A DNA stretch of 64,000 bases from Symbiodinium natans (lineage: Eukaryota > Sar > Dinophyceae > Suessiales > Symbiodiniaceae): contig CAJNDS010002602.1 of assembly GCA_905221605.1 (NCBI GenBank), positions 124,001 to 188,000 of the forward strand. The letters run 5' to 3'. The position numbers and the translations under genes are program-made. Under the pieces are notes generated by a model. That model was not told where the DNA came from, did no database searches, and saw only the letters and a program-made list of their open reading frames with translations. Shown here in pieces: positions 45,576 to 57,666 of the stretch. Each line of letters starts with the position of its first letter. The first letter of the stretch is position 1.

Positions 45576-48555
45576 AGTCATCAACCTGTCAACAAGCTCC
45601 GGCGAATTCCGCACGGAGTTTGTTGAGGGTATGAACATGATTGAGCAAATCGATCACAAGATCATCTGCCAAGTCCGAAGTCAAAGACATTGCCCCGAAC
45701 AAGAAGCTACAATGGCTACAATATTCTGCAGTATGTGCTACTCACGAACGGGCTGGAGGGATGCTACGCTTGATTTGATGCGTGGACTGTGATGTCACAA
45801 CGACATCAGACGGCCTACGACACATGCCTGGATCGACCTGACAGCACTTGCAAGGCATAGGTGTAGGTCAACTACACGGGCATCATGCGCCGCCGATCCA
45901 GGGCATGGTGGTATCCGCATTTTAACTATCAGGCGTCGGCTGGAACAACTGGAGAGGGTCACGTGCAACTCCGAGAAACTTTGATTGAGCAGGTCTAGGC
46001 GGCCGCTTTTGGCCGCAAAGAGGACGGCAAGAAGGAAGTTCCCGCATCCACAGTTGTGTAGCCCCCGCCTTCGCAAAGTACGTGATCTGTTTAAACCCAA
46101 GTGTTCTCGAAGAGTTGGCGACCTCCTCCAAACCAAGCTCAGCACAAGCAACCCTTGGTGGAAGCTTGTAACCCGCCGATACCCGCTGTCTGAAACTGCT
46201 GAAGCAGCGGGCCGAGCAGATTCGGAAAACAGGAGCCGGGCTGGCATCGTGTCGTGCTGAGGTGTCATCTACGAACCATGCCGTACGTTAAAGCTTATTG
46301 CGATACCTTTCCTTTGGGCAGCCAAGGAAGACTTCGAGGGCTATTGCAGCAGCTCGCCTGCTCATTGGAGTACCAGTGGCAAGCGTGGCAGTTCCGGGCA
46401 TTTGTGGTATGGGATGGGCCATGGGCAGTGTGGGCAGTGTGGGCAGTGAATTCAATTGAGTCGGCCAAGGTCGCATGCGCCAGAAGTGCACCTGGGGAGG
46501 CCACGTAGAGGCACCTGAGCTCACTTTATAGTGGGGTGGGCCGGGGTGGGGAGGGGTGGGGTGAAGGACGGATAATTTGCTTTGAGGCCTTTTGGAACAC
46601 TTTCGCCTTGCCATTCTGCTATGCCTGGCAGGTTCAGGCGCTGGCAAGATTGAACGGAGTCAACGCTGCAACTTGGTTGATACGATTTTGTTATGTTTGC
46701 TGCATCCGAGTCGCGAAGTTTCTCTTTTTTTAAATTGTAGTAGTGCCGACAGTCCACTGGCACCTCCTACGTCGCAATGCCTCAGTTTTCGATAGGATGA
46801 CCGTTGAACTGGATTGCAATTGGTGCCCTGATAGTTGGCTCCATTCGGACTGGAGTCAGTCGGCCCCAGACGACATATGAGTTCCGAGTCTTTTGAAGAT
46901 TGTACAAGAACTGGACACCTGAGCTTTCGGACCAACGTACTGCCGATGCAAGCACAGGCTGTCCAACCCGGCCTTAAAAATCTCTCAGGTCATCTACCAG
47001 CCATCGCAAGCATCTGGCAAGCCTGACCAGATCCTGCGGTCCGCAGTCGAGATCACTGCAAGCTCAGAGGATGCACGCTGTGTGCAGCCCCTCGGTTTCG
47101 GGTGCTCTGCACAGCTGAAGGGTGTGAGACAGCATTCAACAACGTTGCAAAGACAATTAGGTTGAAGTACAATTAGGGCCAAGCCCAAGGTTATCTTTTC
47201 ATCCGACGCACCACGCCGGACAGCATTACAACTCAGTCAGGCCGACATGAAAGGGCTCTGCTCATCCGACCTTGGATTTGCTGACGTATCTGTCTTGGTA
47301 GGTGTTGTACTGATGATGGCAGTGGCGCCGCAGAGCTCGTCAGCTTTGGAAACTCGGGCGAAACCGGCGAAAGCCATAAATTCGAGAGGTTTTGGTTCTG
47401 TCTTACGCGTCTGTTCCAGCACGTTCGTGGAAAGTTTGCGGGGTTTCAGGAACTTGCAGGCTCAGCGAAGCTTACCACTAAGGTGAGATCAAGAGAAGAA
47501 TAGAGGAGACCTTGAGGCCAAAAGAATCCGCTGTTCCGGAAGAGGCCTGATGACTGGGGATCAGCTGAGTTGCCAAGTCTCTGAAACGCATCACTTTCCA
47601 ACTCACCCATGTTCAGCAGGGCTGCATCGGCATGCAAGGCTTTAAGAAATTGAGTTTGCCGATGAACTTCTCTAACAGAGGCGAGTCAGTCGAAGTGAGT
47701 TCCTGACAGGCGGAGGACCGACGGGCTCCGAAGCGCGACGACTCAGGTTGATCGGGGACTCCAGACCATGGGCAGACGTGATTTCACTCAGACTAAGAAC
47801 TGCAACTCTCTTAACGGAATGAATGGGATCTACGGCGACTTGCGACTGCAAGCCCTTGTCACTTGACCGTTTCATTTGCGACTGCCGTCGTTCTACAGGC
47901 CTTTGTGGCTGTGCTGACCCATGCTGACCCTGAAGCCCTAAACCCTGCAGCCCAAGACTGCCCGAACCCGTTCACCCGCGATGGGATCACCGTGTAGTCA
48001 CAAGCCAAGTGACACATGTGGCCACAAGAAGCAGTGGATCCCCACCTACTATCAAGCACAGCTGGACCATAGGCGAATACAGTAGCTTTGTATTGCGTTG
48101 CATTGCTTCCAGAAACCCATGGTGAGCATCTCCAATTTCCTGGGATGTCTTGAGCCGCTTTCTGTCCGCAGATGTCGGAGTTGAAAGTTTGCTGATTTTG
48201 CTCCGCCACTGACGACCTTGCCTTTGTTACATATCTTATATATCTTGTAATCTGTGAAAATAAATCAATCAAGCAAGAACTTCAGGGGAGTATACATGGG
48301 TCATGTTCCGGTACGAAAGAAGACGTGCCAACGCAAGGGGGTCTCGCCACATTGGTGGCATGGACAGCCGTCCTCTCAGTCTTAGTCCGTGCTCGAGCAC
48401 GCTGTAGCGCAAGCGTCCGTGAAACACAAGAGAAATGCAAGACAGATTCACCAGTGAGTCCCTATAGTACAACGAACATGGAGATTGGTTTCCACCGTCT
48501 CTCCTCCACGCTTGCTGAAGCGTTCTCCGGGGAGATTGTATTTCCCATTTTCCAG
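45576..48555. other. No named gene
   Basis: About 3 kb. Coding-like pieces: 45600-45670 (EFRTEFVEGMNMIEQIDHK), 46064-46165 (AFAKYVICLNPSVLEELAT), 46257-46385 (VKAYCDTFPLGSQGRL) and 46988-47090 (VIYQPSQASGKPDQILRSAV). None is recognised and no joins were established. At 46424-46449 GGGCAGTGT repeats three times. Confidence 0.3.
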
Positions 48556-48722
48556 CGGATGCCCTCAAAATGTGCAAAGGCGTGTCCGCTCTCAGAACTC
48601 AGCTGCCGGACTCGCGCAAAGCTGCCTGCATATGGCAAGACGATACTCCAAAGACCTTGACCATTGATGTGTTGCAAGCATGGGCCGAGAAAGGATCGGC
48701 GGCAAATGATGCTATGAGCTAG
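48556..48722 (+). CDS. Terminal exon of an unidentified protein
   Basis: After a TTTTCCAG acceptor a frame reads ADALKMCKGVSALRTQLPD, SRKAACIWQDDTPKTLTIDV and LQAWAEKGSAANDAMS to a TAG stop. The balanced composition and amphipathic helices make it a convincing coding end. Upstream exons were not placed, though a frame at 48325-48460 with a hydrophobic start (LATLVAWTAVLSVLV) might be the first exon with a signal peptide. No family recognised. Confidence 0.45.
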
Positions 48723-49189
48723 TTGGGTCAAGGTGCCCCACCTCGGATACATACGTGTTCACAAGCGACAGAGTACGTCCGTCCTGAGAGATCAGACGAA
48801 AAAAGCAGTTGCTATCAGTTGACCATGGATCATGGCGTATATATTCATAGACGTTCGTGGTTTGCGCTTGCATCAACTGTTCGTCTGAGTTTGGATCCTC
48901 ATGGAGGTGCAGGAGCATGCTTTGGAAACTTTGTTTTTTTTGGCTCCAAGAGACAACCCCGACCATGCCCGACATGGTACCCTTGACGCTATAGGATGCC
49001 ATGCTGACATTCAAGCAGGTTCTCCCAGGGGGTGTGCCAAGAGGCTAGAACACCCCGAGTAACAAGACCTGCCGAGGCCATGTTTCAGATTGATGAGTCC
49101 CCACATAAAGAAGCAATCCAACGCATCAAAACATGTCAAAAGGCCTGCTCAGACTTGAGGCAGTGGCTAGCCGCTGCTAGCCATGCAAC

Positions 49190-49330
49190 TCAAAGTGGCC
49201 AGTCGATACCCTAACATCCGCGGCGTGTACGTGGAGACCGACCAATTCGAAGGGCGCCCGGCTTATGTGAAGAGTGCCTCTGCAGCAGCTGGCTGGGCCT
49301 TCACCGAAGGAACCAAAAAGCATTCGCGCA
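49190..49330 (+). CDS. Exon with a GVY...F.GRP.Y motif, unidentified
   Basis: The frame reads RYPNIRGVYVETDQFEGRPA, YVKSASAAAGWAFTEGTKKH. The spacing of Val-Tyr, Phe-x-Gly-Arg-Pro-x-Tyr and a following Trp resembles a short beta-strand repeat that I associate with many uncharacterised dinoflagellate proteins; this is an impression, not a database match. Borders and the rest of the gene were not found. Confidence 0.4.
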
Positions 49331-49440
49331 ACTTGGCTTGCTGCTACGACGCCTTGTCAGTCGCTTCAGCTAAGGAGACGCCTCGGAGACGTGGCTGTTC
49401 TTCTCTGCCAGATTCGGAAGCTCCCCTTGCTGGCAGCTGA

Positions 49441-52174
49441 AGTTGCAGGGGGGAGGGGTTATTGTTCCATTTTACGATCTAGGCCATGGCAGGTGTGGTG
49501 CTATTTGCTGCTAGCTGCTACAGTACCAGTAGCTGCTACCAGTAGCTGCTTGCTGCTTGCTGCTTGCTCACGAACCTGTCACAAGGTATTTCGCCAAAGA
49601 CCTGCCTAAGGCACCGGGACGTGTTCTTGAGAGTGTGAGCTGATGAGCCCAGCTGCAAGCACAAGTAATTGTGCAAGCCTGAGGCAGGAGCTTTGGAGTC
49701 TTTCGTGCGATCTTCCGATGCTGCGGAGTCCCCTCAACTTGCTGACTGGCCACGGGACGTAACGTTTCTAGGCGAGGCCGAGCAGAATGCGCAGGCGCGT
49801 GAATGCCTGTGTTCCTAGCTGCGCCATTTTAAGTTGCTGCCTTCTTCAGGCGCAGCCAGAAGTGGCGTGCGTCGAATGCAAGGCTTTGCAGGACATCCGC
49901 TAAACCCCCCTGCAAGACATGCAACAAGCAACAAGCAGTTTTTCCGTACGCCGAACCAACTAGATCAGGGACTCCTGCCTTTCCAAGAGGAGCTTTCAAA
50001 CGAACTGCGCTGTGCTCGCTGTCATCCCGAGACAGCCGATGTCGTAACAGCCTTGTCGTCCTGGCTTGTTTGGGACAAGGGGCGCGGCCACTGATGCCAG
50101 ATGCCTTGATCGATGGTTTGACAATGCCAGGTCCCTTTTGCGTCCGCTTGTTGGTGCTTCTGACCTGAACTTGCTGGCAAAAGGCACTTGCGCTGTTGAG
50201 GAGATCTTGAGCGCTGCGCATAGCGGTAGTAGTGTAGTGTGCAGTATGGGCAGTGCCTGCAGGCTGCCAGGTTGATGAGTCCATCAGGCAGTTTAAAGGG
50301 CTTGCTCTGAGTTATTCAATGTTATTCACCCCTGCACAGCAGCTGCAGCTCATGTGTTGTCTAGTGACGAATGTTGTGTCCAGACTGCTCCATGGCGCGT
50401 GCAGAGTGGCCCCAGGCAAAGCCTCGAAAAAGTTCTCCAGGCTTGGGCTTGACGTTGCTACATGTTGCGTTGCAGCTCGCATTCACTTTGCAAGTGCACA
50501 GCCGACGTGGATCCGCGAAAGCCTTGGAGAGGCCTCGAACTTGGGTTTGTCAGAGCCGGTGTTCCTGCGACAGCCACCAGCCTGTGCCTGGGCTAGAAGG
50601 GCAGCCTCCCCGAACCAAAGCAGTGGCTCACCACAAGAATGCACAATGCACGACCCCCTGCGTGCTTGCCCTCTAGGTGTGGAGATTGGGGCAGGCACAG
50701 CTTCTCTAACATGTCTGGCTGTCAGCCTCCAGGGCACCGTTCGCACCCTGGCGAAAGCTGGTGGAGGAGGCTGTTTGTCGGGTGCCATCTGAAATAAAAA
50801 ATCCGGGTCCGCAACCATCTGCAACCTACACAGCGGGCACCGCTACAGAGGGAAACAACTTGACACTTCCGAGCAACTAAGGTTATCAGTGGTACAAGGA
50901 CTCAGTTCCACTTCACAGAGCTGAGCGCCCCCGGCTGGTGGTGAGCGGAACGCCCGCTGATGAAGGTGCCACAAGTTCTGAGCCAAAAAGCATTCGCGGC
51001 AGCCTGAACGAAGAAGCGGTGGTACGGTCTATGGAACATTTTCAAGTATCAGTATCTCCAAATTTAAATAGAAAATAAAGGGTCTGGCACAAATTGGATG
51101 GGAGGAATCGCAAGGAATCTGTTGTTTGCCCAAGGCTTGGGAAAGGTGCCGGCCAGTTCTCGTGATGACATAGGAAGGGACATGCCACCTGATCATGAAC
51201 GTGTACCACTGTGACGCACAGCACCCAAAATCATTCCAAACCAACTGGGCTGTACAGAATTCGTTTTTTGAGGTATGTGATGTGGTTTTCGTTTGTTTGA
51301 CCCGCCGGTCGCCTTTCTTTGTGTGACAACTGATATGTCTCCAACTGTAGGCTTGCTTGTCACAACTGTCTCGCTCAGAAGCCTTCACGTGTTGCGCTGG
51401 CATGGCACGAAGCCAGTGGCAGCACACCCTACTGGGGTAGCCAGGCATGTTCAGAGTTCAGAGCGTTTACCTCGTCCACCCTCTTGTGCCCCGAACCGAA
51501 TGTGTTCCACCAAGTAAAGAAGCAAGTCAGCTGCCAGGCCAGTACACATGCACCGCGACTGCTGGCCTGGCTCCTCGACTCGAGCATGCTTCAAAGCAGA
51601 TGAAGACATCTGAGTCATGGTGGCTGCCCTCAGGCTGCTGTCAGCTCGTCTGCATGTGTGCTTCAGCTCTCCGCTGCCGCGCATGCATCCCGCCGCGAAG
51701 AGGCGGCGCGGCGTGCTCGTGCCACAGCAAGACAATGCCTCTAACATATTCGTAATTTGTGGCATTGTAGGGTTTAAAAGTGCTTTAGCAGTTGCATGTG
51801 TCAGCGGTCTGGGCAAGAGCCCAGGTGTGGAGTCTCCCATGCGCCGTGCTGCTGGTGCTGTTCAGCTGGGCCAGCTCCCACGTGCAGTCATGCTCCTCTC
51901 AGAGGCCAGGGCCTCTTCTTCAAGGCTGAAAGAGTCGCTTTGCGGGTCTCACTTGCTCCGGATGCCGAGGCCATCCAAGCCGCCACAGATAATGAGGCCG
52001 GAGATTCTTCTTGCAAAGCATGTCGTACAGCAAAACCACATTGATGCGGAGCACTTGGCAGCACTCGCATGTGAGCTTGTTCGTATCATTATGGACAGAC
52101 TAAGTAATTTTTCAGAAGAGTTGGGAGACCAAGAGCTCACCGGCGTTTTGAAACAACGAAAGATGCATTGAAAG
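49441..52174. other. No named gene
   Basis: About 2.7 kb. A short tract at 49505-49570 repeats GCTGCTAGCTGCT/AGTAGCTGCT. Open frames at 50066-50275 (WFDNARSLLRPLVGASDLN), 50253-50792 and 51617-52171 are plausible in part but not recognised, and a - strand frame at 49829-50284 overlaps. Nothing can be assigned. Confidence 0.3.
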
Positions 52175-52387
52175 CATGCGGACAGATACCTGCACAAGTA
52201 CCATCAGATCTGGACAGCTTTCCTACAACAACTCTACTTCGAAGCCAACGGCCTAACCGACACGGATGCCAAGATCAACATCGTGGTAAACAAAAACAAA
52301 GCACCGGACATCGTCCTGGACGACACGTCCAAATCAGCAAATCAGCCTACTGGCTTACAAAGCATTTCACTCCAAGCGCCATGGTGA
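52175..52387 (+). CDS. Unidentified exon next to a dispersed repeat
   Basis: After an AAAG acceptor the frame reads HADRYLHKYHQIWTAFLQQL, YFEANGLTDTDAKINIVVNK and NKAPDIVLDDTSK before TGA at 52385. It looks strongly coding (aromatic, mixed charge, no low complexity). It lies about 90 bases before repeat copy A, so it could be a host gene end or part of a mobile element. I do not recognise it. Confidence 0.4.
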   Translation, partial: HADRYLHKYHQIWTAFLQQLYFEANGLTDTDAKINIVVNKNKAPDIVLDDTSKSANQPTGLQSISLQAPW

Positions 52388-52479
52388 ACCTTTTCGCAAG
52401 ACCTGCTTACATTTTGGACAATGATGCTCAGGCCAAGGCGCGGAAGTAAATGGGCGGGCGCCATCCTCGAAACCGTATT

Positions 52480-53110
52480 CGCTTTTGGACTTCTGGGCTC
52501 ACGAAACGCGATGCGAAAGCTGCAGGGCCTGGTGGCATGAATCCGACGTCTGCACCTCCGAGAGCTTCGGAGCCTCGCAGTACATGTGCCGTCACGTTGC
52601 CAAAGCCTGCTACGTCGGAAGATGTCCGAAAGTCCGAAGGATCGTGTCTAGAAGCGGGGGGATAAACGGGGTGAGAAAGAAGAGAAGCCGACATGAATGG
52701 GAAGAAAATATAGATTGAGGATAATTATCTTTCCATAGAAATCTTCACGCTATTTTAGTATTCGCGGGGATGTGCGTTCAGATGTATGTTCTTTGGCAAC
52801 ATAGTTTTCCTTGTTTTTCCCCAAACGGTGTGTCGATACTGATTAGGGGGTTCCAACGAAAAGGGTAAGAGGGCGACGCGGCCGCTACGGACCATGGTCT
52901 TTTCTCGAGGTCTGCTCGGTGCTCGCATTTTGGGCGCGGGCCGCTGACGCCATCCCTGGCACATGATATGCACGAATGCGATTCCTGACTCATCTCATCC
53001 GAGTGCCCGGCTGTGATTTTTTAAAGATCTCTTAATGGTAATCATCTTTGTGTTTTGCGTGGGGAAAGCTGCTGTGCTCTGGGCTCTGGGACTTCTTGAA
53101 GGAGAATGTC
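52480..53110 (+). repeat. Dispersed repeat copy A with Cys-rich frame
   Basis: Shares ordered blocks with 61095-61720: CGAAAGCTGCAG with GGCATGAATCCG, AAGGATCG.GTCTAGAAGC, TTTCCCCAAACGGTG, GACTCATCTCATCCG and GGTAATCATCTTT. Spacing between blocks differs by tens of bases, as expected of old copies. A + strand frame at 52485-52716 reads RCESCRAWWHESDVCTSES and later KACYVGRCPK. Element class unknown; no reverse transcriptase, transposase or terminal repeats seen. Confidence 0.75.
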
Positions 53111-53450
53111 GGTGTTTTTGACCTTTTCTTGGACCGTTTCTCGTGTTCCCATGGTTGGGCCGGCCGACTTCGAGCGCAGACGACTCTTGAGACTTGGGGG
53201 AGGCCAGCTTGACTCATGTCCGTGCTGGCTGTTGTTAAAATTGGCTGTGCAGCTCCCGCTCGGGCTCGACACATTTTGACACTGTTGCAGCGAAAAATGC
53301 TTGATGTAGTTGTTCTGCTTGAGTCGCGTAGTCATCTGGCTGCTGATCCTTACGGGAGCTGTCAGGCATTGGTTTGGTGTTCGCCCGCCTCACATAGGAA
53401 TTCACAAGCTTTGCTTCTGTAACGGCTTCTAGCTTTGCTGAGCTTGCAAG

Positions 53451-54115
53451 GCTTCGCGTGCAGAAGCTCTTTGCCTCCGCGCCGAGCTTCATGTCCAGCT
53501 CGGGCAGTGGCAGGATCCCTGGCCAAAGCCGGGGGTGGATTGGACCTGGGACGAGAGTGGCTTTGAGTGGTCACAACTTGACAGAACCGGCGTTTCGAGT
53601 TTTGAGGATGCCTTTGCAGACGCCAGCGATGCCCTGGCGCTAATTCCGAGCCTGGCCAGGGCCCACGCAGCAAGAGGCGCTCTGGTCGACTCGACTTAGC
53701 CGACGAGACTAGATCGTGTCAGCTTAAGGGCGGCCGAAGGCCGATGGCCGAGGGCAACCCCCCCCCATGTGTGATGTTTTGCAGTTCTCCGGAGTTCTCG
53801 CAGTTCAGTATGATAGCCAAGCTGCCCTTCATGATGCTGTCCTTTTGTCTGATGATCGGTCATCGGCATTTCGCAGTCAAGGAGTGCCACAGGCATTGCG
53901 CCGCTTGCGTTGTGTCCTGCAGTTTGTGTCGCTGTGAGGGGAAGCTGCTGAGCAGCTGGGCTTCTTGGCAGAGGCCGGCGTCCTTTCCCTGAAGTCAACG
54001 GTCGCCAGCCATAGTCGCCTTGCGATATCTGTGATACGGGAGGCTGCAAGTAGCTGGGAGACTGCGGAGCTTCTTGGAGGCGGCAATCTTCCAACACATT
54101 TCCTTGCTTAGCTAG
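53451..54115 (+). CDS. TPR-repeat protein, partial
   Basis: Exon 53451-53513 reads ASRAEALCLRAELHVQLGQW and exon 53607 to about 53670 reads DAFADASDALALIPSLARAH then AARG. The join uses a GA donor (TGGCAG|GATCCC) and the acceptor TTTGAG|GATGCC, and yields a textbook tetratricopeptide pair: A..RA.L...LG....A..D...AL.L.P...A...RG. A later exon at about 53950-54115 (EAAEQLGFLAEAGVLSLKS, SRLAISVIREAASSWETAEL, stop) is helical and may be the C terminus, with a short basic helix frame at 54118-54190. TPRs bind partner proteins, often chaperones. Upstream exons are not placed. Confidence 0.55.
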
Positions 54116-56999
54116 TAATGGCAATGATGAAGTCGAGAGCGGAGGAATCCCTCAAGCAGCTGCGCGAGCGGAGGCGCGCCGAATTGAATTGACCACGCAG
54201 CCTTGGCACAACACGTCGCGGCATGATTTTGTTGCTGCTGAAGAAGGCCTGCCGACAGAAGCTGCACCATTTCTTTGCAGAGCAAAGTGCCAAGTGGCAG
54301 GGACCGGAAGGCCATAGCCAGAGCGTTATGGCGGGGCATGAGATCTTCGTTGCATCATCTGCTGCGCCGGCATGGCTTCACCAGGCACTTCGAGAGCAAG
54401 CGATCCTGAGGAGTCATGGCGTCGTTTCTCGGCAGCTTTAGTGGGATAAGCTCATAGTGGATGGGGTCACGTTGAGCTATTGTGAGCTTCCATCCTTATC
54501 CAGGCTCTTGATAAGCTTGCGACAGGCGTGTGATGCTCTCAGAGGCCCCCCCGGACGTCCAGATTTCTTGCTCGGCCCGTGAGTCATTCATAACAACAGG
54601 CTTTTTGAGGAGGGTTGTTTTGGCTTCGTAGCCGGGAGTGCAGCGGGCGTGCTTTTTCGCCCCCTTCCTGAGTTCACGGGCAGCTCTTCCACATCTTATC
54701 TGGAATTCCCAGAGTACGCGTAGTCTTGTTTGCAGTTTTGATACTCTTCTTATTGTTAGTTACACTTTTTGCATGAAGACCTTTTTGTGATACTCTTTTA
54801 TTGTTAATTACACTTTTTACATGAAGACCCTTTTGAGCTATGCAATGCAGTGCTGCAGCAGTTCGCCTAAGGGCAAGGCTGGAATGGGAGGAATGTGTCT
54901 TGGCTGCATGAACAAGAGGACGAAACGTCATGACTGGTCCATCTAGATCTTGTGCAGCTAGACTAAGCGCATGGCTGGGGTAACAGCTGCAAGCAAGCTT
55001 GATCAGGCAGGTGCATATTATGCGGGCAGCTTTCCTGGTGCTGGGGCCCAGGCCCAGGCCCACGCCCAAATGGATACGGTCATGCTTGATATTGCTGAAA
55101 AGGTTGGCCTGTTTATGCCTGTTTGTCATACAGTATCATTTGACCCGGAAGATGGGCTCTATGCCGGACTTTGTGGCGCTCGGCAGGCACCGCAACCTTC
55201 CCTCAGCCCCACGTTGCAGCAGCACCTGCAGGCCTGGTCCAAAGGAACCAGCAAATCAAAGCACTGCGGTATGGAAGGTGTTCAATGCCACTGCCGTCCA
55301 TCTGGTCAGCTCCCCGCACCCCCTTTTTAGCATCGGCTCTGGCAAGCCTTCGACACCGACTTGTTCCAACGACCAAAATCTTGTCTCTTATACAGGGGGT
55401 GCAAGATTTAGCCCACCCATGTGCGGAAACTACTGTTCGATCGTTGACGACGTCAAGCTGCAAGCTTTCAAATTTCAAGTCGTGTAGAGGTTATGGCTGG
55501 TGTGGGAAGCAACGAAGAGGGCTCGTGCGCAAAGGTGTTCGAACATGAGCATGACATGAAAGGATGCAAATGCACAAGCTGACGCAGAAACGCTCAACCG
55601 CAAAGTAGTGTTCGGTGAAGTGTTCGGCCCTAAACAGTGTAAGACCACTTCAAAGGCATTCCAAAATACCCCCAAAACACGCCAAGAGCGTGAAAAAGAC
55701 ACTCCACCATGACCACCCAAAAAAGCTCTCCAAGATGACTCCCCAAAAAGAAAGCATTCCGTGGGCACTCCAAGGGCCCTCACAAAAACGATGTGCTCGG
55801 CATTTCTGCTTGGCGCAAGGGACCGAGACGAAACGCAAGAATCCCCTTAGAACGGATGCGAGAGCCAACATAACACAAATCACAACAGCATGCTGTTCGC
55901 GATCTTCGGACACCTCTTAACATGTGTAGGCCCTGAGGAAACACCGAGAGGCTCACGAATGTTCGAGACTCCACGCACGTGCGGCAACCCGCCAGGTTAA
56001 CATCATCCTTGTTCGCCCCACAGTGCAAGCACTACTTGGGTACCATTTTATAAGTCGACAGGCTCTGGCCCTGCAGGGTCTGCAGGGTCTTTGGCACAAC
56101 ATGTTGTGCACACACTGGTTCTACGAAAGTTGGAAACTTGAAGATGCACCCCTCTGGCCACCAGGTCTTGGAGCTGCCAACGTCGTCTCTTCCGACTTCG
56201 GATGCTTTACGTAGTGCCTATCGACTCTTGGTTGCTTTGACACAGCCGGCTGAAATCAGAGTATTGAATGAAACTTGGCTTGTGCTGAAAGCTTATCACG
56301 TAGAAGCGTTTGCGCAAGAGCTCTTGCAAAGACATCAACAACATCTGTTTAGTTCGGGCCCGCTCTATGGCAAGGTAGACTCGCACTTCAACAGCATCCA
56401 GACAAAGGACGTGGGCTCATCTTGTCAACCTCAGCATGTCATGCAAAGGCACCCTGCCGGCTGACAGGAGGATCGACTTCAGCCTTCCAGGCACTTTGCC
56501 GAAACATATGGAATATGATGGAAAATAGAGCTACCAGAGCGTCTAGAACTTGGGCAGGCGTGACAGCTGCCCAGGCATATCAAGGGCTACTGTATATAAA
56601 TTCGCTAGATGGGACTCCGGAAAGCCTCTATCCCAGTGTCAACATAGGCTCTTCAAAATGCTTACGAAGCACTTCTGAAAGCGCTCTGAAAGCGGTCTCA
56701 CAGTGGCCATCTCGGTTTTAGAAGGACGCTGTGCATTTGTGCATTGGGCACGCTTTGCATTCTCGGCTTCCCGTCTGTTGCCTTGCCACTATGCATGTGC
56801 GACGGAGCTGCATCTCAGCAATTGGTCAGCAGCTGCTAGCACCCAACTGCAGCACTGCCAAAGTGGTAGCAGCAGGCAAAGAAGCTGGTAGTGTTCGGTG
56901 AGCGCTCATGCTCTACGGGCTTGCTCTGGCCGGTGTACAGAGAGTAGGCGAGACGCCTGAAGATCAGTTGCATCAAAAGGGCCGTGCAGCCCGACTTTG
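54116..56999. other. No named gene; several open frames
   Basis: About 2.9 kb. At 54738-54835 a unit of about 47 bases ending in CATGAAGACC occurs twice in tandem. An ATG frame at 54971-55330 (QAGAYYAGSFPGAGAQAQ) is open. At 56165-56410 a helical frame reads TSDALRSAYRLLVALTQPAE and near 56647 another reads ALQNAYEALLKAL; together these weakly recall J-domain helices but the HPD motif is absent. Nothing can be named. Confidence 0.3.
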
Positions 57000-57414
57000 C
57001 AGAGCAGAAGCAAACCTAGCATTAATGAACTAACCAGTGCGAATGAGACTGTACTGTTGATCCAAAATCGCGTGCGACGACTGTTCACTTGAGGTCTGGG
57101 CCGGTGCGGACCATTCGCCTGTCCGAAGAAGGGCAGGACTTTCACACGAGCTGCGGTGGTGTATTTCTTGGAAACGCACAGTCACAGACGCTGGAACGGT
57201 ACAGCTGCTGTGCAATCATTGTGAAGCTTTTCAACTAGGAATTCGAGCTCCAGGCATGCAATTCCATGCATGGTTTGATATGTGGCGGCTCGTGGCTGGC
57301 TTGGAGTGCCATTCCGTGTAACCCTACGCAGGCGCATAAACGGAGTGCCATACAACAAGGAAAGAGCAAAGCAGTCTTTTGCAATAGCCTAGTTAGCAGC
57401 CATTGGCGGCTTCG

Positions 57415-57666
57415 CATGCCTTCGAGACCTCCCTCATGGATGTGTTGGAACTTCTGACAATGTCGCTGCCGCCTCGGCCTGCGCTGCCTGACAAAGACCT
57501 TAAGAAAGCAGCTGAGATGTTACCGACGTTGCCTCCGTCTCTTGGATTTGCAAAGGAGGGCCCTGCCTCTGTGCGCTTGAGCTCGCTGCGTGCAAAGATC
57601 CCTAACTCCGCAATGCAAGGTAGGCAGCAACAGAAAGATGAGCACTTGAAGTTGACCCAGGTTTGA
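57415..57666 (+). CDS. Possible exon of an unidentified protein
   Basis: The frame reads FETSLMDVLELLTMSLPPRP, ALPDKDLKKAAEMLPTLPPS and SVRLSSLRAKIPNSAMQ before a stop at 57664. It is a mix of amphipathic helix and Pro-rich turn without low complexity. Start and upstream exons are unknown, and no family is recognised. Confidence 0.35.
   Translation, partial: HAFETSLMDVLELLTMSLPPRPALPDKDLKKAAEMLPTLPPSLGFAKEGPASVRLSSLRAKIPNSAMQGRQQQKDEHLKLTQV

Noticed and set aside
56165-56690. Possible J-domain (DnaJ-like) protein
   Set aside because: Helices such as ALRSAYRLLVALTQ recall a J-domain, but the HPD motif is missing and the pieces do not join in phase.
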